NCBI GenBank assembly: GCA_036011305.1
Contig: DASCNA010000224.1
Span: forward strand, 1-60,647
Reading direction: 5' to 3'
From: DASCNA01 sp036011305
GTDB taxonomy: Bacteria > Verrucomicrobiota > Lentisphaeria > Victivallales > GWF2-38-69
Length of the DNA stretch: 60,647 bases
The notes below the pieces were generated by a model that ran no database searches, had not been told where the DNA came from, and saw nothing but the letters and a program-made list of their open reading frames with translations. The position numbers and the translations under genes were made by a program. Positions 52,001 to 60,492 of this stretch are shown here, one piece after another; positions within the stretch are counted from its first letter, which is position 1; each line of letters starts with the position of its first letter.

Positions 52001-54351
52001 ATTATTCTGAAATAAAAAATATTATAAAAAAAAGCGGAAGAAAAGCTATCATCAACACTGATGATGTCTGTTATTATGCTAAAGATGCAGAACCTGAAAA
52101 ATGGGAGCATGCTATTTGCAGATACTGCGGTACCGGCTGCGGAATGATGCTCGGTATAAAGGATGAAAAAATCATAGCAGTCAAGGGTAATAAAGATTAT
52201 CCCGTTAATAAAGGATTGTTATGTCTTAAAGGATTGACAGTTCTGGATGTCCTATATTCTGATGAAAGAGCTGTTACTCCGCTGATTAGAGAAAATGACA
52301 ATTTTAATCCATGTTCATTTGATACTGCTTACTCTGCTGTTGCAGATAAGATTCAGGAAGTTACAGAGAAATACGGCAGCGATGCTGTTGCATTATATGT
52401 CGGTGCTCAGATGTTCACTGAAGAGATGTATCTGGCAAATAAACTTTTCAAAGGACTTCTAAAAACTAATAATGTTGATGCCAATGCAAGATTATGTATG
52501 GCGAGCGCAGTAACAGGTTATGTTACCAGTTTTGGAATTGACGAACCTTTGGGTAATTACAATGATATAGAAAACAGCGATGCAATTTTTATGTTTGGTG
52601 CTAATCCTGCGGAAAATCATCCTGTCATTTTTGGAAGAATTTTAGAACATTGTTCTAAAAATAAAAATGTTAAACTAATTGTTATTGATCCAAGGTTTAC
52701 TGCTACTGCTTCTCATGCTGATATTTGGCTTCCGCTCTACCATGGATCTGATATGCTTCTATTCAATTCTATTCAGTACGTCCTGTTTGCAGAAGGTTAT
52801 ACAGATGAAAATTTTATAAGAGAGCATACAAATATTGTAGAGGGCGGCGGACCATGGGGGGAAGAAAAACACGTAACAATTGAGGATTATATAAAGTTTC
52901 TCTCAGATTATAAACCTGAGAAAGTTGCTGATGAAATCGGAATTCAACCGTATAAAATCTATGAAACTGCCCGTCTTTTCGGAAAATCAGAAAATGTTCT
53001 ATCCCTATGGACAATGGGAATAAATCAGCATAAATACGGAACATGGATGAATAACAGCATTAGTAATCTTCATCTTCTTACAGGAAAGATCTGCCGACCT
53101 GGTTCAACTCCTCTTTCTATGACAGGTCAACCCAATGCCTGCGGCGGAACAAGAGAACAAGGTATGATGTGTAATGCTTTACCAGGTCACCGAACAGTTT
53201 CAAATTCTTCTCATAGAGAAGAAATTGAGAAAATATGGAAGATTCCAGACGGATCTATTAGTCCTAAACCCGGTCCGCATACTATGAAAATGTTTGATGA
53301 ACTCGGGAGTGGAAAAATTAAATTGATCTGGATTGCATGTACAAACCCTGCACAAACTCTGCCTAATTTAAAAAAATATTTACCCAAGTTGAAAGATGCT
53401 TTTGTAATAGTTCAGGATATTTTTCCTCCAACTCAGTACCAGATCGGAAAATGTCCAAATTTAACAGCTGAATATGCAGATGTGTTTTTACCTTCGGCAT
53501 TTTGGATAGAAAAAGGCGGTGTGTTCGGAAATACAGAGAGGCGCAGTTCTTTAAGCAGAAAAATTATTCCATCTTTAAAAAATCTGCCATCTGATGGGGA
53601 AATATTTATTGAAGTTGCAAAAAAACTTGGTTTTTCAAAATTTTTTGAATCATATAATAAAACTGAAGAAATCTGGAATGAGTATCTTAGCTGTACTAAA
53701 GGAACAGATATGGATTTATCGGGTGCATCATATAAATATCTTTCTGATAAACAGAGCGCACAGTGGCCTATATTAAAAGGAGGCAGTGTAGGCAGTGAAA
53801 TAAGATGTAATATAAAGTATGATAAATATTTAAAAAAATTAGTTGATGATGGAAACCTAAACATACCTGATGATGGTATTTATTTTTACGGATTTCCTGA
53901 TGGACGTGCAAAAATATTCCAAATGCCTCATTTAAGTGCAGGCGAAGTGCCTGATAAAGAATTTCCATTTTATCTGACCACAGGTAGAATTGTTCATCAT
54001 TGGCACTCAGGTACAATGACAATGCGTTCTAAAATACTGAAATCTTTGGTAAAAAGTTCATTTATTGAGATTAATATTGAGGATGCTGAGAGACTGAATA
54101 TATCCAATAATGACAAGGTGAAAATTACTTCTAGAAGAGGCGAATTAAATTTAACCGCTAAAATTGTAAATCCTGATGATTACAAAGCTGTAGATATAAA
54201 GGGGAATATCAGTATAACCCGTCCAGGTGTGCTGTTTATTCCTTTTTTTGATCCACACTCTTTAACTAACATATTGACAGCTGATCACGTTGATGAGTTG
54301 TCAAAAGAGCCTGAGTATAAAGTTTGCGCTGTAAAAATATTAAAAGTTTAG
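51997..54351 (+). CDS. Cytoplasmic NapA/NasA-type nitrate reductase catalytic subunit
   Basis: 784 residues. The [4Fe-4S] ligands are C41-x2-C44-x3-C48 and C76. NARLCMASAVTGY places the molybdenum ligand Cys167, as in NapA (family pattern CMASAV). NACGGTREQG and the IWKIPDGSISPKPGPH stretch also follow the NapA pattern. A C-terminal domain (molybdopterin-dinucleotide binding) begins with TGRIVHHWHSGTMTMR. There is no twin-arginine signal, so it is cytoplasmic and not a periplasmic NapA. It should reduce nitrate to nitrite, with electrons from the following ferredoxin or AsrA-like subunit. Confidence 0.87.
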   Translation: MNYSEIKNIIKKSGRKAIINTDDVCYYAKDAEPEKWEHAICRYCGTGCGMMLGIKDEKIIAVKGNKDYPVNKGLLCLKGLTVLDVLYSDERAVTPLIRENDNFNPCSFDTAYSAVADKIQEVTEKYGSDAVALYVGAQMFTEEMYLANKLFKGLLKTNNVDANARLCMASAVTGYVTSFGIDEPLGNYNDIENSDAIFMFGANPAENHPVIFGRILEHCSKNKNVKLIVIDPRFTATASHADIWLPLYHGSDMLLFNSIQYVLFAEGYTDENFIREHTNIVEGGGPWGEEKHVTIEDYIKFLSDYKPEKVADEIGIQPYKIYETARLFGKSENVLSLWTMGINQHKYGTWMNNSISNLHLLTGKICRPGSTPLSMTGQPNACGGTREQGMMCNALPGHRTVSNSSHREEIEKIWKIPDGSISPKPGPHTMKMFDELGSGKIKLIWIACTNPAQTLPNLKKYLPKLKDAFVIVQDIFPPTQYQIGKCPNLTAEYADVFLPSAFWIEKGGVFGNTERRSSLSRKIIPSLKNLPSDGEIFIEVAKKLGFSKFFESYNKTEEIWNEYLSCTKGTDMDLSGASYKYLSDKQSAQWPILKGGSVGSEIRCNIKYDKYLKKLVDDGNLNIPDDGIYFYGFPDGRAKIFQMPHLSAGEVPDKEFPFYLTTGRIVHHWHSGTMTMRSKILKSLVKSSFIEINIEDAERLNISNNDKVKITSRRGELNLTAKIVNPDDYKAVDIKGNISITRPGVLFIPFFDPHSLTNILTADHVDELSKEPEYKVCAVKILKV

Positions 54352-54396
54352 GTATTTACCTGATAATAGTAATAAAATAAAAAGATATATGTGTTT

Positions 54397-55047
54397 ATGA
54401 GGACAGACGAAAAAAAACGGTATGTTATGATTATAGACCTGCAGAAATGTTTGGGATGTAAAACATGTACTGCGGCATGCTGCAAAGAAAATGGAATATT
54501 TGATCAGTCGAGGGCCTGGCATCGTGTACTGGAAACAGTTTCCGGTCATTTCCCTGATTATAAGAAAAAATTTATTCCAGCACCATGTATGCACTGTAAT
54601 AATCCGCCATGCGTTTCGTATTGTCCGACTACTGCTTCATATAAAGACAGAAAAAGATCTATAGTCAGAATTGACTACAGTAGATGTATTACCTGCGAAA
54701 AATGTATTGATGCATGTCCTTACAATGCAAGAGTTTTAAATGATTCTTACAATAGAAGAGATGAAAGAGTAATATCAGAATATTATCCATATATCGGGAA
54801 ATGTACTTTTTGTATTCACAAAATAATTGAAAATGAAAATAGCAAACGTCAAACTAATGATAATAGTGGAAGTAATATATCTCCGGCTTGCGTAAAAGAG
54901 TGTTGCGGATATGCACGCTATTTTGGGGATATCAATGATAGTGAAAGTGAAGTTTCTAATATATTGAGAGAAAATAATAACCGAATGATGGTTTTTAAAG
55001 AAGAAGAGGGAACTGAACCTAATGTTTTTTATCTGAATGGATTATGA
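54397..55047 (+). CDS. Four-cluster [4Fe-4S] electron-transfer subunit (NrfC/DmsB type)
   Basis: 216 residues from the ATG at 54397; a GTG at 54391 is also in frame and neither has a good ribosome site. Four cluster motifs are visible: CLGCKTCTAACC, CMHCNNPPCVSYCP, CITCEKCIDACP, and CTFC paired with a later CVKECC. Such subunits carry electrons to molybdoenzymes. The gene starts about 45 bases after the molybdoenzyme stop and overlaps the region where the AsrA-like gene begins. No twin-arginine motif, in line with a cytoplasmic partner. Confidence 0.85.
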   Translation: MRTDEKKRYVMIIDLQKCLGCKTCTAACCKENGIFDQSRAWHRVLETVSGHFPDYKKKFIPAPCMHCNNPPCVSYCPTTASYKDRKRSIVRIDYSRCITCEKCIDACPYNARVLNDSYNRRDERVISEYYPYIGKCTFCIHKIIENENSKRQTNDNSGSNISPACVKECCGYARYFGDINDSESEVSNILRENNNRMMVFKEEEGTEPNVFYLNGL

Positions 55048-55048
55048 A

Positions 55049-56062
55049 ATGGCTAAAAAATATTCAAAAAATGAATTTAACAAGATATTAAAAAAAATAA
55101 ATCTAAAATATAACATTTTCGGGCCTGTGCTTAAGTCTGGAAAAGATTTTAATTTAGGGAAAAATCTTATAATTTATGATGAAATAACAGATATAAATCA
55201 ACTCGAATGGAAAGAAAAGTCGACTTTTTCACCTAAAGATATTTTATATCCTCCGTCACAGGTCTGCTTTAATTTTTCCTCTGACAAATTTTCAGAGCCT
55301 GTTTTTGATGATAAACCTGTTTTGATTTTTTTAAGGGCATGTGATATTTGCGGTATTGAGAATCTGGATAGCATGTTTCTTGAAAATGGGGGAAGAAAAG
55401 ATTTTTATTACAGCCAATATCGTAAAAAATGTAAATTTATACTGATTGAATGTAATGAAAGTTTTGAGAACTGTTTCTGTGTATCTCTTAAAGGTAACAG
55501 AACATCTAATTATTCTATTGGTGTTAAATTCCATGACACTGAAATATTTGCCAGTGTTAATGATGAAGAATTCGAATCATATTTTAAAGATGGAATTTTA
55601 TGTGATTATTCTCCTGAGTTTATAAATAGTAATAAACGAAAAATTGATATCCCTGATTTTGTAAATGCAGGTAAAATCTATTATTTTGATATGTGGCGTA
55701 AATATGACACTGAATGTGTGGCGTGCGGGCGGTGTAATGCTGTATGTATATCATGTTCATGTTTTGCCACTAATGATGTATTTTACGCTGATAATCCTTC
55801 CGAAGGTAAAAGAATCAGGACCTGGGTTGGATGTCATAATAATGACTTCACAGTGATGGCCGGAGGTTTAAAGTTCAGGCGTGAGAATGGTGAACGAATG
55901 AGATATAAAGCTCTTCACAAAGTTCATGATTTCAAGAAGAAATTTGGACGTAACATGTGCGTTGGCTGTGGAAGATGTGACGATAACTGCCATAACAAAA
56001 TAGAATTCTTTGACGTTTTAAAAAATATGATTTCAGTCTATAAATCTCTTAGCGGTCATTGA
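55049..56062 (+). CDS. Second AsrA-like iron-sulfur subunit
   Basis: 337 residues from the ATG at 55049, which aligns with the AsrA start (MAKKYSKNEF against MSYKFNLETF); an ATG at 55037 also reads in frame. It follows the AsrA plan throughout: ICGIENLDSMFLENGG, CVACGRCNAVC and CVGCGRCDDNC near the end. The pair of AsrA paralogues suggests that one brings electrons to AsrC and the other to the molybdoenzyme; no second AsrB exists in the window, so AsrB may serve both. It is the last gene before the terminator. Confidence 0.88.
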   Translation: MAKKYSKNEFNKILKKINLKYNIFGPVLKSGKDFNLGKNLIIYDEITDINQLEWKEKSTFSPKDILYPPSQVCFNFSSDKFSEPVFDDKPVLIFLRACDICGIENLDSMFLENGGRKDFYYSQYRKKCKFILIECNESFENCFCVSLKGNRTSNYSIGVKFHDTEIFASVNDEEFESYFKDGILCDYSPEFINSNKRKIDIPDFVNAGKIYYFDMWRKYDTECVACGRCNAVCISCSCFATNDVFYADNPSEGKRIRTWVGCHNNDFTVMAGGLKFRRENGERMRYKALHKVHDFKKKFGRNMCVGCGRCDDNCHNKIEFFDVLKNMISVYKSLSGH

Positions 56063-56078
56063 TCGCTAAAGCTTTTTA
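56049..56078. terminator. Terminator overlapping the end of the nitrate module
   Basis: TTAGCGGTC, ATT, GATCGCTAA: a nine-bp stem with one G-T pair, then AAGCTTTTTAA. It overlaps the stop codon of the second asrA-like gene. The ferritin-like gene ends from the other side four bases after that stop. Confidence 0.75.
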
Positions 56079-56524
56079 ATCATACTGTTAATCTTGACGA
56101 CGTGTCTTTTTTCTTCTTCTATTATTGAGTTTATTGCGCTGTCATTTTCTTTAAGAATAAGCTTTATTTCACGTAGGAACATTATCGTTTCTTTTTCAAG
56201 CTGAAGTGCAAGATTTAAAATTTCCTTATCACTCTTTTGGGAAGACAAAATATTTTCTTTAAGAGTAAAAGTAGAGTCGAGAAGATTGCTTATGTAATCA
56301 AGATACTCGTCATCAAAATTCTCTGATTCATATGTAATATATTTTTCCTTCATTTCTGAGTAAAGTATTTCGTGATCCTTCTCTGAATGAGCCAGATCTT
56401 CAAATATTATTTTGATCTTTTTATCATCTGATCTTTCAGCCAAATCATTATAAACTGTATGTCCGACATGTTCCAATGTTATTAGGATGTTAAAAAGGTC
56501 CTCTAAAATAAAAGTTTCACTCAT
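56066..56524 (-). CDS. Ferritin-like (rubrerythrin-type) protein
   Basis: 152 residues, all-helical. The diiron ligand pattern of four-helix ferritin-like proteins is visible: Glu in ITLEHVGHTVYNDLAE, E-x2-H in LAHSEKDHEI, Glu in ALQLEKETIMFLREI, and E-x2-H in IIEEEKRHVVKI. No rubredoxin domain is present. It is probably a peroxide- or oxygen-scavenging or iron-handling protein, useful beside oxygen-sensitive iron-sulfur enzymes. It converges with the nitrate module. A probable ribosome site GAGGATG precedes the ATG. Confidence 0.8.
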   Translation of the reverse strand: MSETFILEDLFNILITLEHVGHTVYNDLAERSDDKKIKIIFEDLAHSEKDHEILYSEMKEKYITYESENFDDEYLDYISNLLDSTFTLKENILSSQKSDKEILNLALQLEKETIMFLREIKLILKENDSAINSIIEEEKRHVVKINSMIKKL

Positions 56525-56758
56525 GTTTGCATCCTCTAAATATAATTAAAATTTAATTAAATATATATCAAAGTATGAGTGATATTCAAAGCTTGAATTA
56601 ATTTTAAATTGGAAAAATTTTAAACAATGTATGCACAGTTTGTTTATGTATAGACTATAGAATATAATATATAAAAATATTTAGCTCATAAAAATAAAGA
56701 AATATTTAAAAAACATAAAAATAATGTGTATACAGATGTCAGGATTATTAAAAATATT

Positions 56759-57784
56759 ATGAGACCGACAATTAAAGACATTGCAAAAATAGCCGGAGTT
56801 AATATCTCCACTGTCTCCAGAAGCTTGAATGGCAGCAATCTCATTTCAGAACAAACTAAAGAAAGAATTTTAAAGATTGCAAAAGAACTGGATTTTGAAT
56901 TTAATACTATTGCCCAGAATCTTTCAACCAAACATTCAAATGTTATAGGCGTAATTTATCCCGAAGATGCTGATAGATTTGCTTTAGGGTTGTTTCTGGC
57001 AACTATGTTGAATAATATAAGGGTAAAGCTTGAACAGAAATCATACTTCACTATTTTAGCATCTTCAGAAAATCAATATAACAAGCAAAGTAATATAAAA
57101 AAGATGATAAACGGTCTTAATATTGACGGATTGATTCTTATTAACTGGCTATTGGAAGATGAAGATTGGGAATGTATTAAAAGCAGAAAAATTCCTCATG
57201 TTTTCCTGCATCATATACCTAAATATTCAGATAAATCAACTTTAGTTGTTACAGATAATTTTCTTGGCGGTAGTTTGGCTGCAAAACATTTACTATCTCT
57301 TGGGCATAGAAATATTCTATGCCTTGCCAGTAAAGATAATGGTAAAGAATTTAAGCTCAGAACAGAAGGCTATATTTCTGAATTTAAGAAAGAAAGTATT
57401 GAGCTTGATCTGAAGAATATAATTTACGGTGACCATACTTATGATTTTGCCTATAGACAGACCTTAAAATTGAAAAAGCAATTACAAGGGAAAAAATATT
57501 CTGCAATATTTGCATTGTCAGATGTTATGGCTCTCGGGGTTTTAAAAGCTTGTACTGAAATGGGAATAAATATTCCTGATGATATTTCTCTAATCGGTTA
57601 TGATGGATTAGATATAGGAAGTATACTGCATCCTAAACTTACCACAATTAAACAGCCGGTTGATGATTTGGTAGAGGAAGCATGTAGAAGTTTGCTTTAT
57701 CAAATCAGAAAAAATAAGACAGAAATAAAAAAAATATTGTTGCCTCCTAGTTTAGTTGAAGGAAAAACTTGTAAATCTATATAA
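56759..57784 (+). CDS. LacI-family transcriptional regulator
   Basis: 341 residues from the ATG at 56759; an in-frame GTG at 56726 would add 11 residues outside the usual family start. The helix-turn-helix reads MRPTIKDIAKIAGVNISTVS then RSLNGSNLIS. The periplasmic-binding-protein-like effector domain follows (about 60-340), with ALSDVMALGVLKAC and ISLIGYDGLDIGS near the end. It probably represses the two dehydrogenase units on its right through the TGCAA-type palindromes at 57813, 57892, 58984 and 59067. The ligand is likely a sugar or inositol derivative. Confidence 0.9.
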   Translation: MRPTIKDIAKIAGVNISTVSRSLNGSNLISEQTKERILKIAKELDFEFNTIAQNLSTKHSNVIGVIYPEDADRFALGLFLATMLNNIRVKLEQKSYFTILASSENQYNKQSNIKKMINGLNIDGLILINWLLEDEDWECIKSRKIPHVFLHHIPKYSDKSTLVVTDNFLGGSLAAKHLLSLGHRNILCLASKDNGKEFKLRTEGYISEFKKESIELDLKNIIYGDHTYDFAYRQTLKLKKQLQGKKYSAIFALSDVMALGVLKACTEMGINIPDDISLIGYDGLDIGSILHPKLTTIKQPVDDLVEEACRSLLYQIRKNKTEIKKILLPPSLVEGKTCKSI

Positions 57785-57812
57785 AAAACCAAATTTTTTA
57801 ATTATTTCTTCG

Positions 57813-57826
57813 TGCAATCGCTTGCA
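57813..57826. promoter_or_regulatory. LacI-family operator, first copy of upstream pair
   Basis: TGCAATCGCTTGCA fits the consensus TGCAA-(G/T)CG-(A/C)TTGCA, a typical LacI palindrome. It lies about 105 bases before the dehydrogenase ATG and 79 bases from its partner at 57892, which would allow a repression loop. Confidence 0.8.
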
Positions 57827-57891
57827 TTATAATTTTATATCATTAATTTTTAATAAATTGGGTTTTAAGTTCTAAATTTTTTATTTATAAA

Positions 57892-57905
57892 TGCAAGCGA
57901 TTGCA
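57892..57905. promoter_or_regulatory. LacI-family operator, second copy next to the ribosome site
   Basis: TGCAAGCGATTGCA is a near-perfect palindrome ending two bases before AGAGGTGAAG, the ribosome site of the dehydrogenase gene at 57919. A promoter-like TTGGGT (57858) and TATTTA (57882) stand just before it, so binding would block transcription start. Confidence 0.82.
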
Positions 57906-57918
57906 TAGAGGTGAAGAT

Positions 57919-58935
57919 ATGAAAAAAGTAAGAATCGGTTCAGTTGGATTGGGACGTTTAGGAAGGCAGCATGCGGAGAATATAGCATTTAGAATTCCTA
58001 ATGCGGAATTACTCGCTGTTTGCAGTGTAAAAGAGGAGGAAGTTCAGGATGTGCAGAAGGCGTGGGGAATAAAATACACTTATACAGACTTTGATGAAAT
58101 GCTCAAAAATGACGAGCTGGATGCAATTTTTATTGCTTCAAGTTCAAACGTTCATTGCGAACAGATTGAAAAAGCTCTTGAAGCAGGGTTTGATGTTTTT
58201 TCTGAGAAACCTCTAGGAGTTACTGTTGAGGAAGTTGAACGAGTTCATAAAGTTATTGTCAGACACTCTGATAAGATTTTCATGCTTGGATTCATGCGTC
58301 GTTATGATGCTTCCTATGCTCATGCCAAGGAGTTGATGGATAAAGGTAAAATAGGAAAACCTTTTATGGTTCGCAGTTATGGTCTGGATCCTGATTCATC
58401 AGCTAAAAGCGTAATTCCATTTTTAAAAACAAGCGGTGGTCTATTTCTTGATATGGCTGCTCACGATATTGATATTGCAAGATGGTTTCTAGGTAAAGAG
58501 GCTAAATCTGTTTATGCTGCCGGAGGGTGCTATAAGTACCCTGAATATGCTAAAGAAGGTGACATTGATAATGGTGTTGCTTTAGTTAAATTTGAAGAAA
58601 ATATGACATGTTTTTTATATGTAGGTAGAACATGTCCCCACGGTTATCAGGTTGAAACGGAAATTATAGGTACAGATGGAACATTAAGAATAGCAAATAT
58701 ACCTGAGAAAAATCTGGTCACTATTTACGATGAGAACGGTGCAGTTCGAGAGTGTTCTCAAAATTTTCCTGAAAGATTCAGAGAGGCATTTGTTAATGAA
58801 CTTCAGGAATTTGTTAACTGCGTAATTGAACGTAGAAAGCCGGGAGTTGGTGCTTTTGACGGTGTACAGGCAACAAAAATTGCCTATGCATGTAAAGAGG
58901 CCCAGTCCAGCGGTCAGATAATAACCATTAATTAA
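57919..58935 (+). CDS. Gfo/Idh/MocA dehydrogenase, inositol 2-dehydrogenase-like
   Basis: 338 residues from the ATG at 57919, which has AGAGGTGAAG before it; a TTG at 57901 is in frame but lies inside the operator. The Rossmann motif is IGSVGLGRLGRQHAEN. SSNVHCEQIEKAL, FSEKPLGVT, LGFMRRYDASY and LDMAAHDIDIARW give the cofactor, EKP and catalytic Asp/His elements. The closest functional class is inositol (or scyllo-inositol) 2-dehydrogenase. It is controlled by the LacI sites and ends in its own terminator. Confidence 0.9.
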   Translation: MKKVRIGSVGLGRLGRQHAENIAFRIPNAELLAVCSVKEEEVQDVQKAWGIKYTYTDFDEMLKNDELDAIFIASSSNVHCEQIEKALEAGFDVFSEKPLGVTVEEVERVHKVIVRHSDKIFMLGFMRRYDASYAHAKELMDKGKIGKPFMVRSYGLDPDSSAKSVIPFLKTSGGLFLDMAAHDIDIARWFLGKEAKSVYAAGGCYKYPEYAKEGDIDNGVALVKFEENMTCFLYVGRTCPHGYQVETEIIGTDGTLRIANIPEKNLVTIYDENGAVRECSQNFPERFREAFVNELQEFVNCVIERRKPGVGAFDGVQATKIAYACKEAQSSGQIITIN

Positions 58936-58941
58936 AATTTT

Positions 58942-58972
58942 AAAAAAGTGATCACTTAGATCGCTTTTTTTT
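58942..58972 (+). terminator. Rho-independent terminator after the dehydrogenase
   Basis: AAAAAAGTGATC, ACTTA loop, GATCGCTTTTTTTT: a stem with one G-T pair followed by a U-run. The loop and distal arm are nearly the same as in the terminator at 43324. Confidence 0.85.
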
Positions 58973-58983
58973 AAATTTAATTA

Positions 58984-58997
58984 TGCAAGCGCTTGTA
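58984..58997. promoter_or_regulatory. LacI-family operator, third copy
   Basis: TGCAAGCGCTTGTA, one base off the palindrome, 12 bases after the terminator. It pairs with the site at 59067, 83 bases away, repeating the arrangement upstream of the first dehydrogenase. Confidence 0.75.
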
Positions 58998-59066
58998 TTG
59001 TTTAAATAATATTGTATTTTCTAAAGCGATTAGGTTTTAGTATCCAAATTATAAAGTAGTTTTCAT

Positions 59067-59080
59067 CGCAAGCGATTGCA
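59067..59080. promoter_or_regulatory. LacI-family operator, fourth copy
   Basis: CGCAAGCGATTGCA stands before the gene-start remnant at 59110. Upstream sequence (TTAGGTTTTAGTATCCAAAT against TTGGGTTTTAAGTTCTAAAT) also matches the first dehydrogenase promoter. The site may still control the dehydrogenase gene at 59298. Confidence 0.78.
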
Positions 59081-59109
59081 CTGTTTTTCATAGGTCTGAA
59101 GGTACTTTT

Positions 59110-59193
59110 ATGAGAAAAATACTGATTGACTCAACGGGATCTGATTGCTTTGAAAGAAAACATACCGTGAATATAGCATTTGAAATTCCTTAA
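59110..59193 (+). pseudogene. Truncated gene start: decayed copy of the upstream dehydrogenase N-terminus
   Basis: A 27-codon frame from ATG to TAA reads MRKILIDSTGSDCFERKHTV then NIAFEIP. It aligns without gaps with the first 27 residues of the protein at 57919 (MKKVRIGSVGLGRLGRQHAE then NIAFRIP), and the DNA near the end is almost identical (GAATATAGCATTT). The glycine-rich loop is destroyed and the frame stops directly after. With the matching operator pair before it, this is a remnant of a tandem duplication of promoter and gene start. Confidence 0.75.
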
Positions 59194-59297
59194 CACATAA
59201 TTGTAACTAAGTCATAAATATAAGATAGGTTATAAAATTTCAGTTTTAGATTTATATAAATATCAATAATCATTAATAATCTCAGGGAAGTCTAGTA

Positions 59298-60437
59298 ATG
59301 GAAAAAATCAAAGTAGCTTTAATTGGTGGTGGTGGAGTTAATTCTCTTTTTGGTCCTGTTCATAGATGCGCTATAAATATTGATGGAACTAGAGAAATAG
59401 TGGCAGGAGCATTAAGAAGCACTCCGGATAAATCGATGGAAGCTGCAGATGAATTAGGAATCAAGGGATATCCTGATTATATCTCAATGATAGAAGATAT
59501 AGAATCCGGTAAACTAAAAATTGATTATGTTACTATTGTTACACCTAATAATGAACACTATAAACAGGCAATGGCTTTTCTTAAAGCAGGGATTCCTGTT
59601 TTGTGTGAAAAGCCTATAACTATTACTATTGAGGAAGCCGAAGAGCTAAAGAAAATATCAGAAGATAACGATATACCTTTTCTTTTGGCTCATACGTACA
59701 CAGGTCATCCAATGATGGCTTTTGCCAAATATCTAATCGAAAATGGTGATATAGGTGAAGTTAGGAAAATAGATTCATGGTATAATCAAGGTTGGATTGC
59801 AGAGTTAGCTGCTGATGGCGGAGATCCGCAAAAACTATGGCGGACAAACCCTGAAGTGGGGGGTATTTCGTCATGCGGTGGAGATATTGGAACTCATTCA
59901 TTTGTAACTGCTACATGGACAACCGGTTTAAAGGTTAAGAGATTGTCTGCACGTTTAAACAGCTTTATTGTAGGTAATAATGTAGATGATGACTTTAATG
60001 TTATAGCCGAAATGGATAACGGTGCCATAGCACAAATTAACGCTACTCAAATTGCTATAGGTTATAAATGTGACAACGGTTTTAGAATATTTGGTTCTGA
60101 AGGATCCCTGGAGTGGCACCAGGAAGAATCAGAAAAATTAATTCTTAAAAAAAACTCTTCCAGTGAAACTGTTTACTGGTTGGGTAATAACTGCAAATAT
60201 ATTCCGGAAAACATAAGATCTTATATTCGTTTTGCACTTGGACATTACGACGATTTTATTGAAGCACTTGCTAATATCCATACTACAATGGAAAGAACTA
60301 TCAGAATCAAAAAAGGCGAAAAGGTTATTCCCCCTATTGCTCATCCTGGGCTGGAATATGGCGTTGATCAAATGAAATTTATTTATGCCGCAGTTGATAG
60401 TAATAAACAAAATGGAGCATGGGTTGATATCAAATAA
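59298..60437 (+). CDS. Gfo/Idh/MocA-family oxidoreductase
   Basis: 379 residues with ribosome site AGGGAAG. The Rossmann motif is VALIGGGGVNSLFGPVHRCA; VTPNNEHYKQAMAFLKAG, LCEKPITITIEEAEELK and the active-site helix SSCGGDIGTHSFVTATW are typical of the longer Gfo/Idh members that oxidise inositols, sugars or sugar acids. HTYTGHPMMAFAKYLIENGD fits the substrate-binding linker. It is probably controlled by the LacI-type sites at 58984 and 59067 and may act on another inositol isomer or derivative. Confidence 0.87.
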   Translation: MEKIKVALIGGGGVNSLFGPVHRCAINIDGTREIVAGALRSTPDKSMEAADELGIKGYPDYISMIEDIESGKLKIDYVTIVTPNNEHYKQAMAFLKAGIPVLCEKPITITIEEAEELKKISEDNDIPFLLAHTYTGHPMMAFAKYLIENGDIGEVRKIDSWYNQGWIAELAADGGDPQKLWRTNPEVGGISSCGGDIGTHSFVTATWTTGLKVKRLSARLNSFIVGNNVDDDFNVIAEMDNGAIAQINATQIAIGYKCDNGFRIFGSEGSLEWHQEESEKLILKKNSSSETVYWLGNNCKYIPENIRSYIRFALGHYDDFIEALANIHTTMERTIRIKKGEKVIPPIAHPGLEYGVDQMKFIYAAVDSNKQNGAWVDIK

Positions 60438-60492
60438 AATTGTTTGACTTAATAATATGCAGTTTTAATAAGTTTATCATTACTAATTCATA

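Noticed and set aside
51997..54351. Formate dehydrogenase assignment for the molybdoenzyme
   Set aside because: The metal-ligand segment is NARLCMASAV and the downstream blocks follow NapA; formate dehydrogenases have a selenocysteine or Cys followed by HGP-type residues. The NarK-type gene overlapping its start also argues for nitrate.
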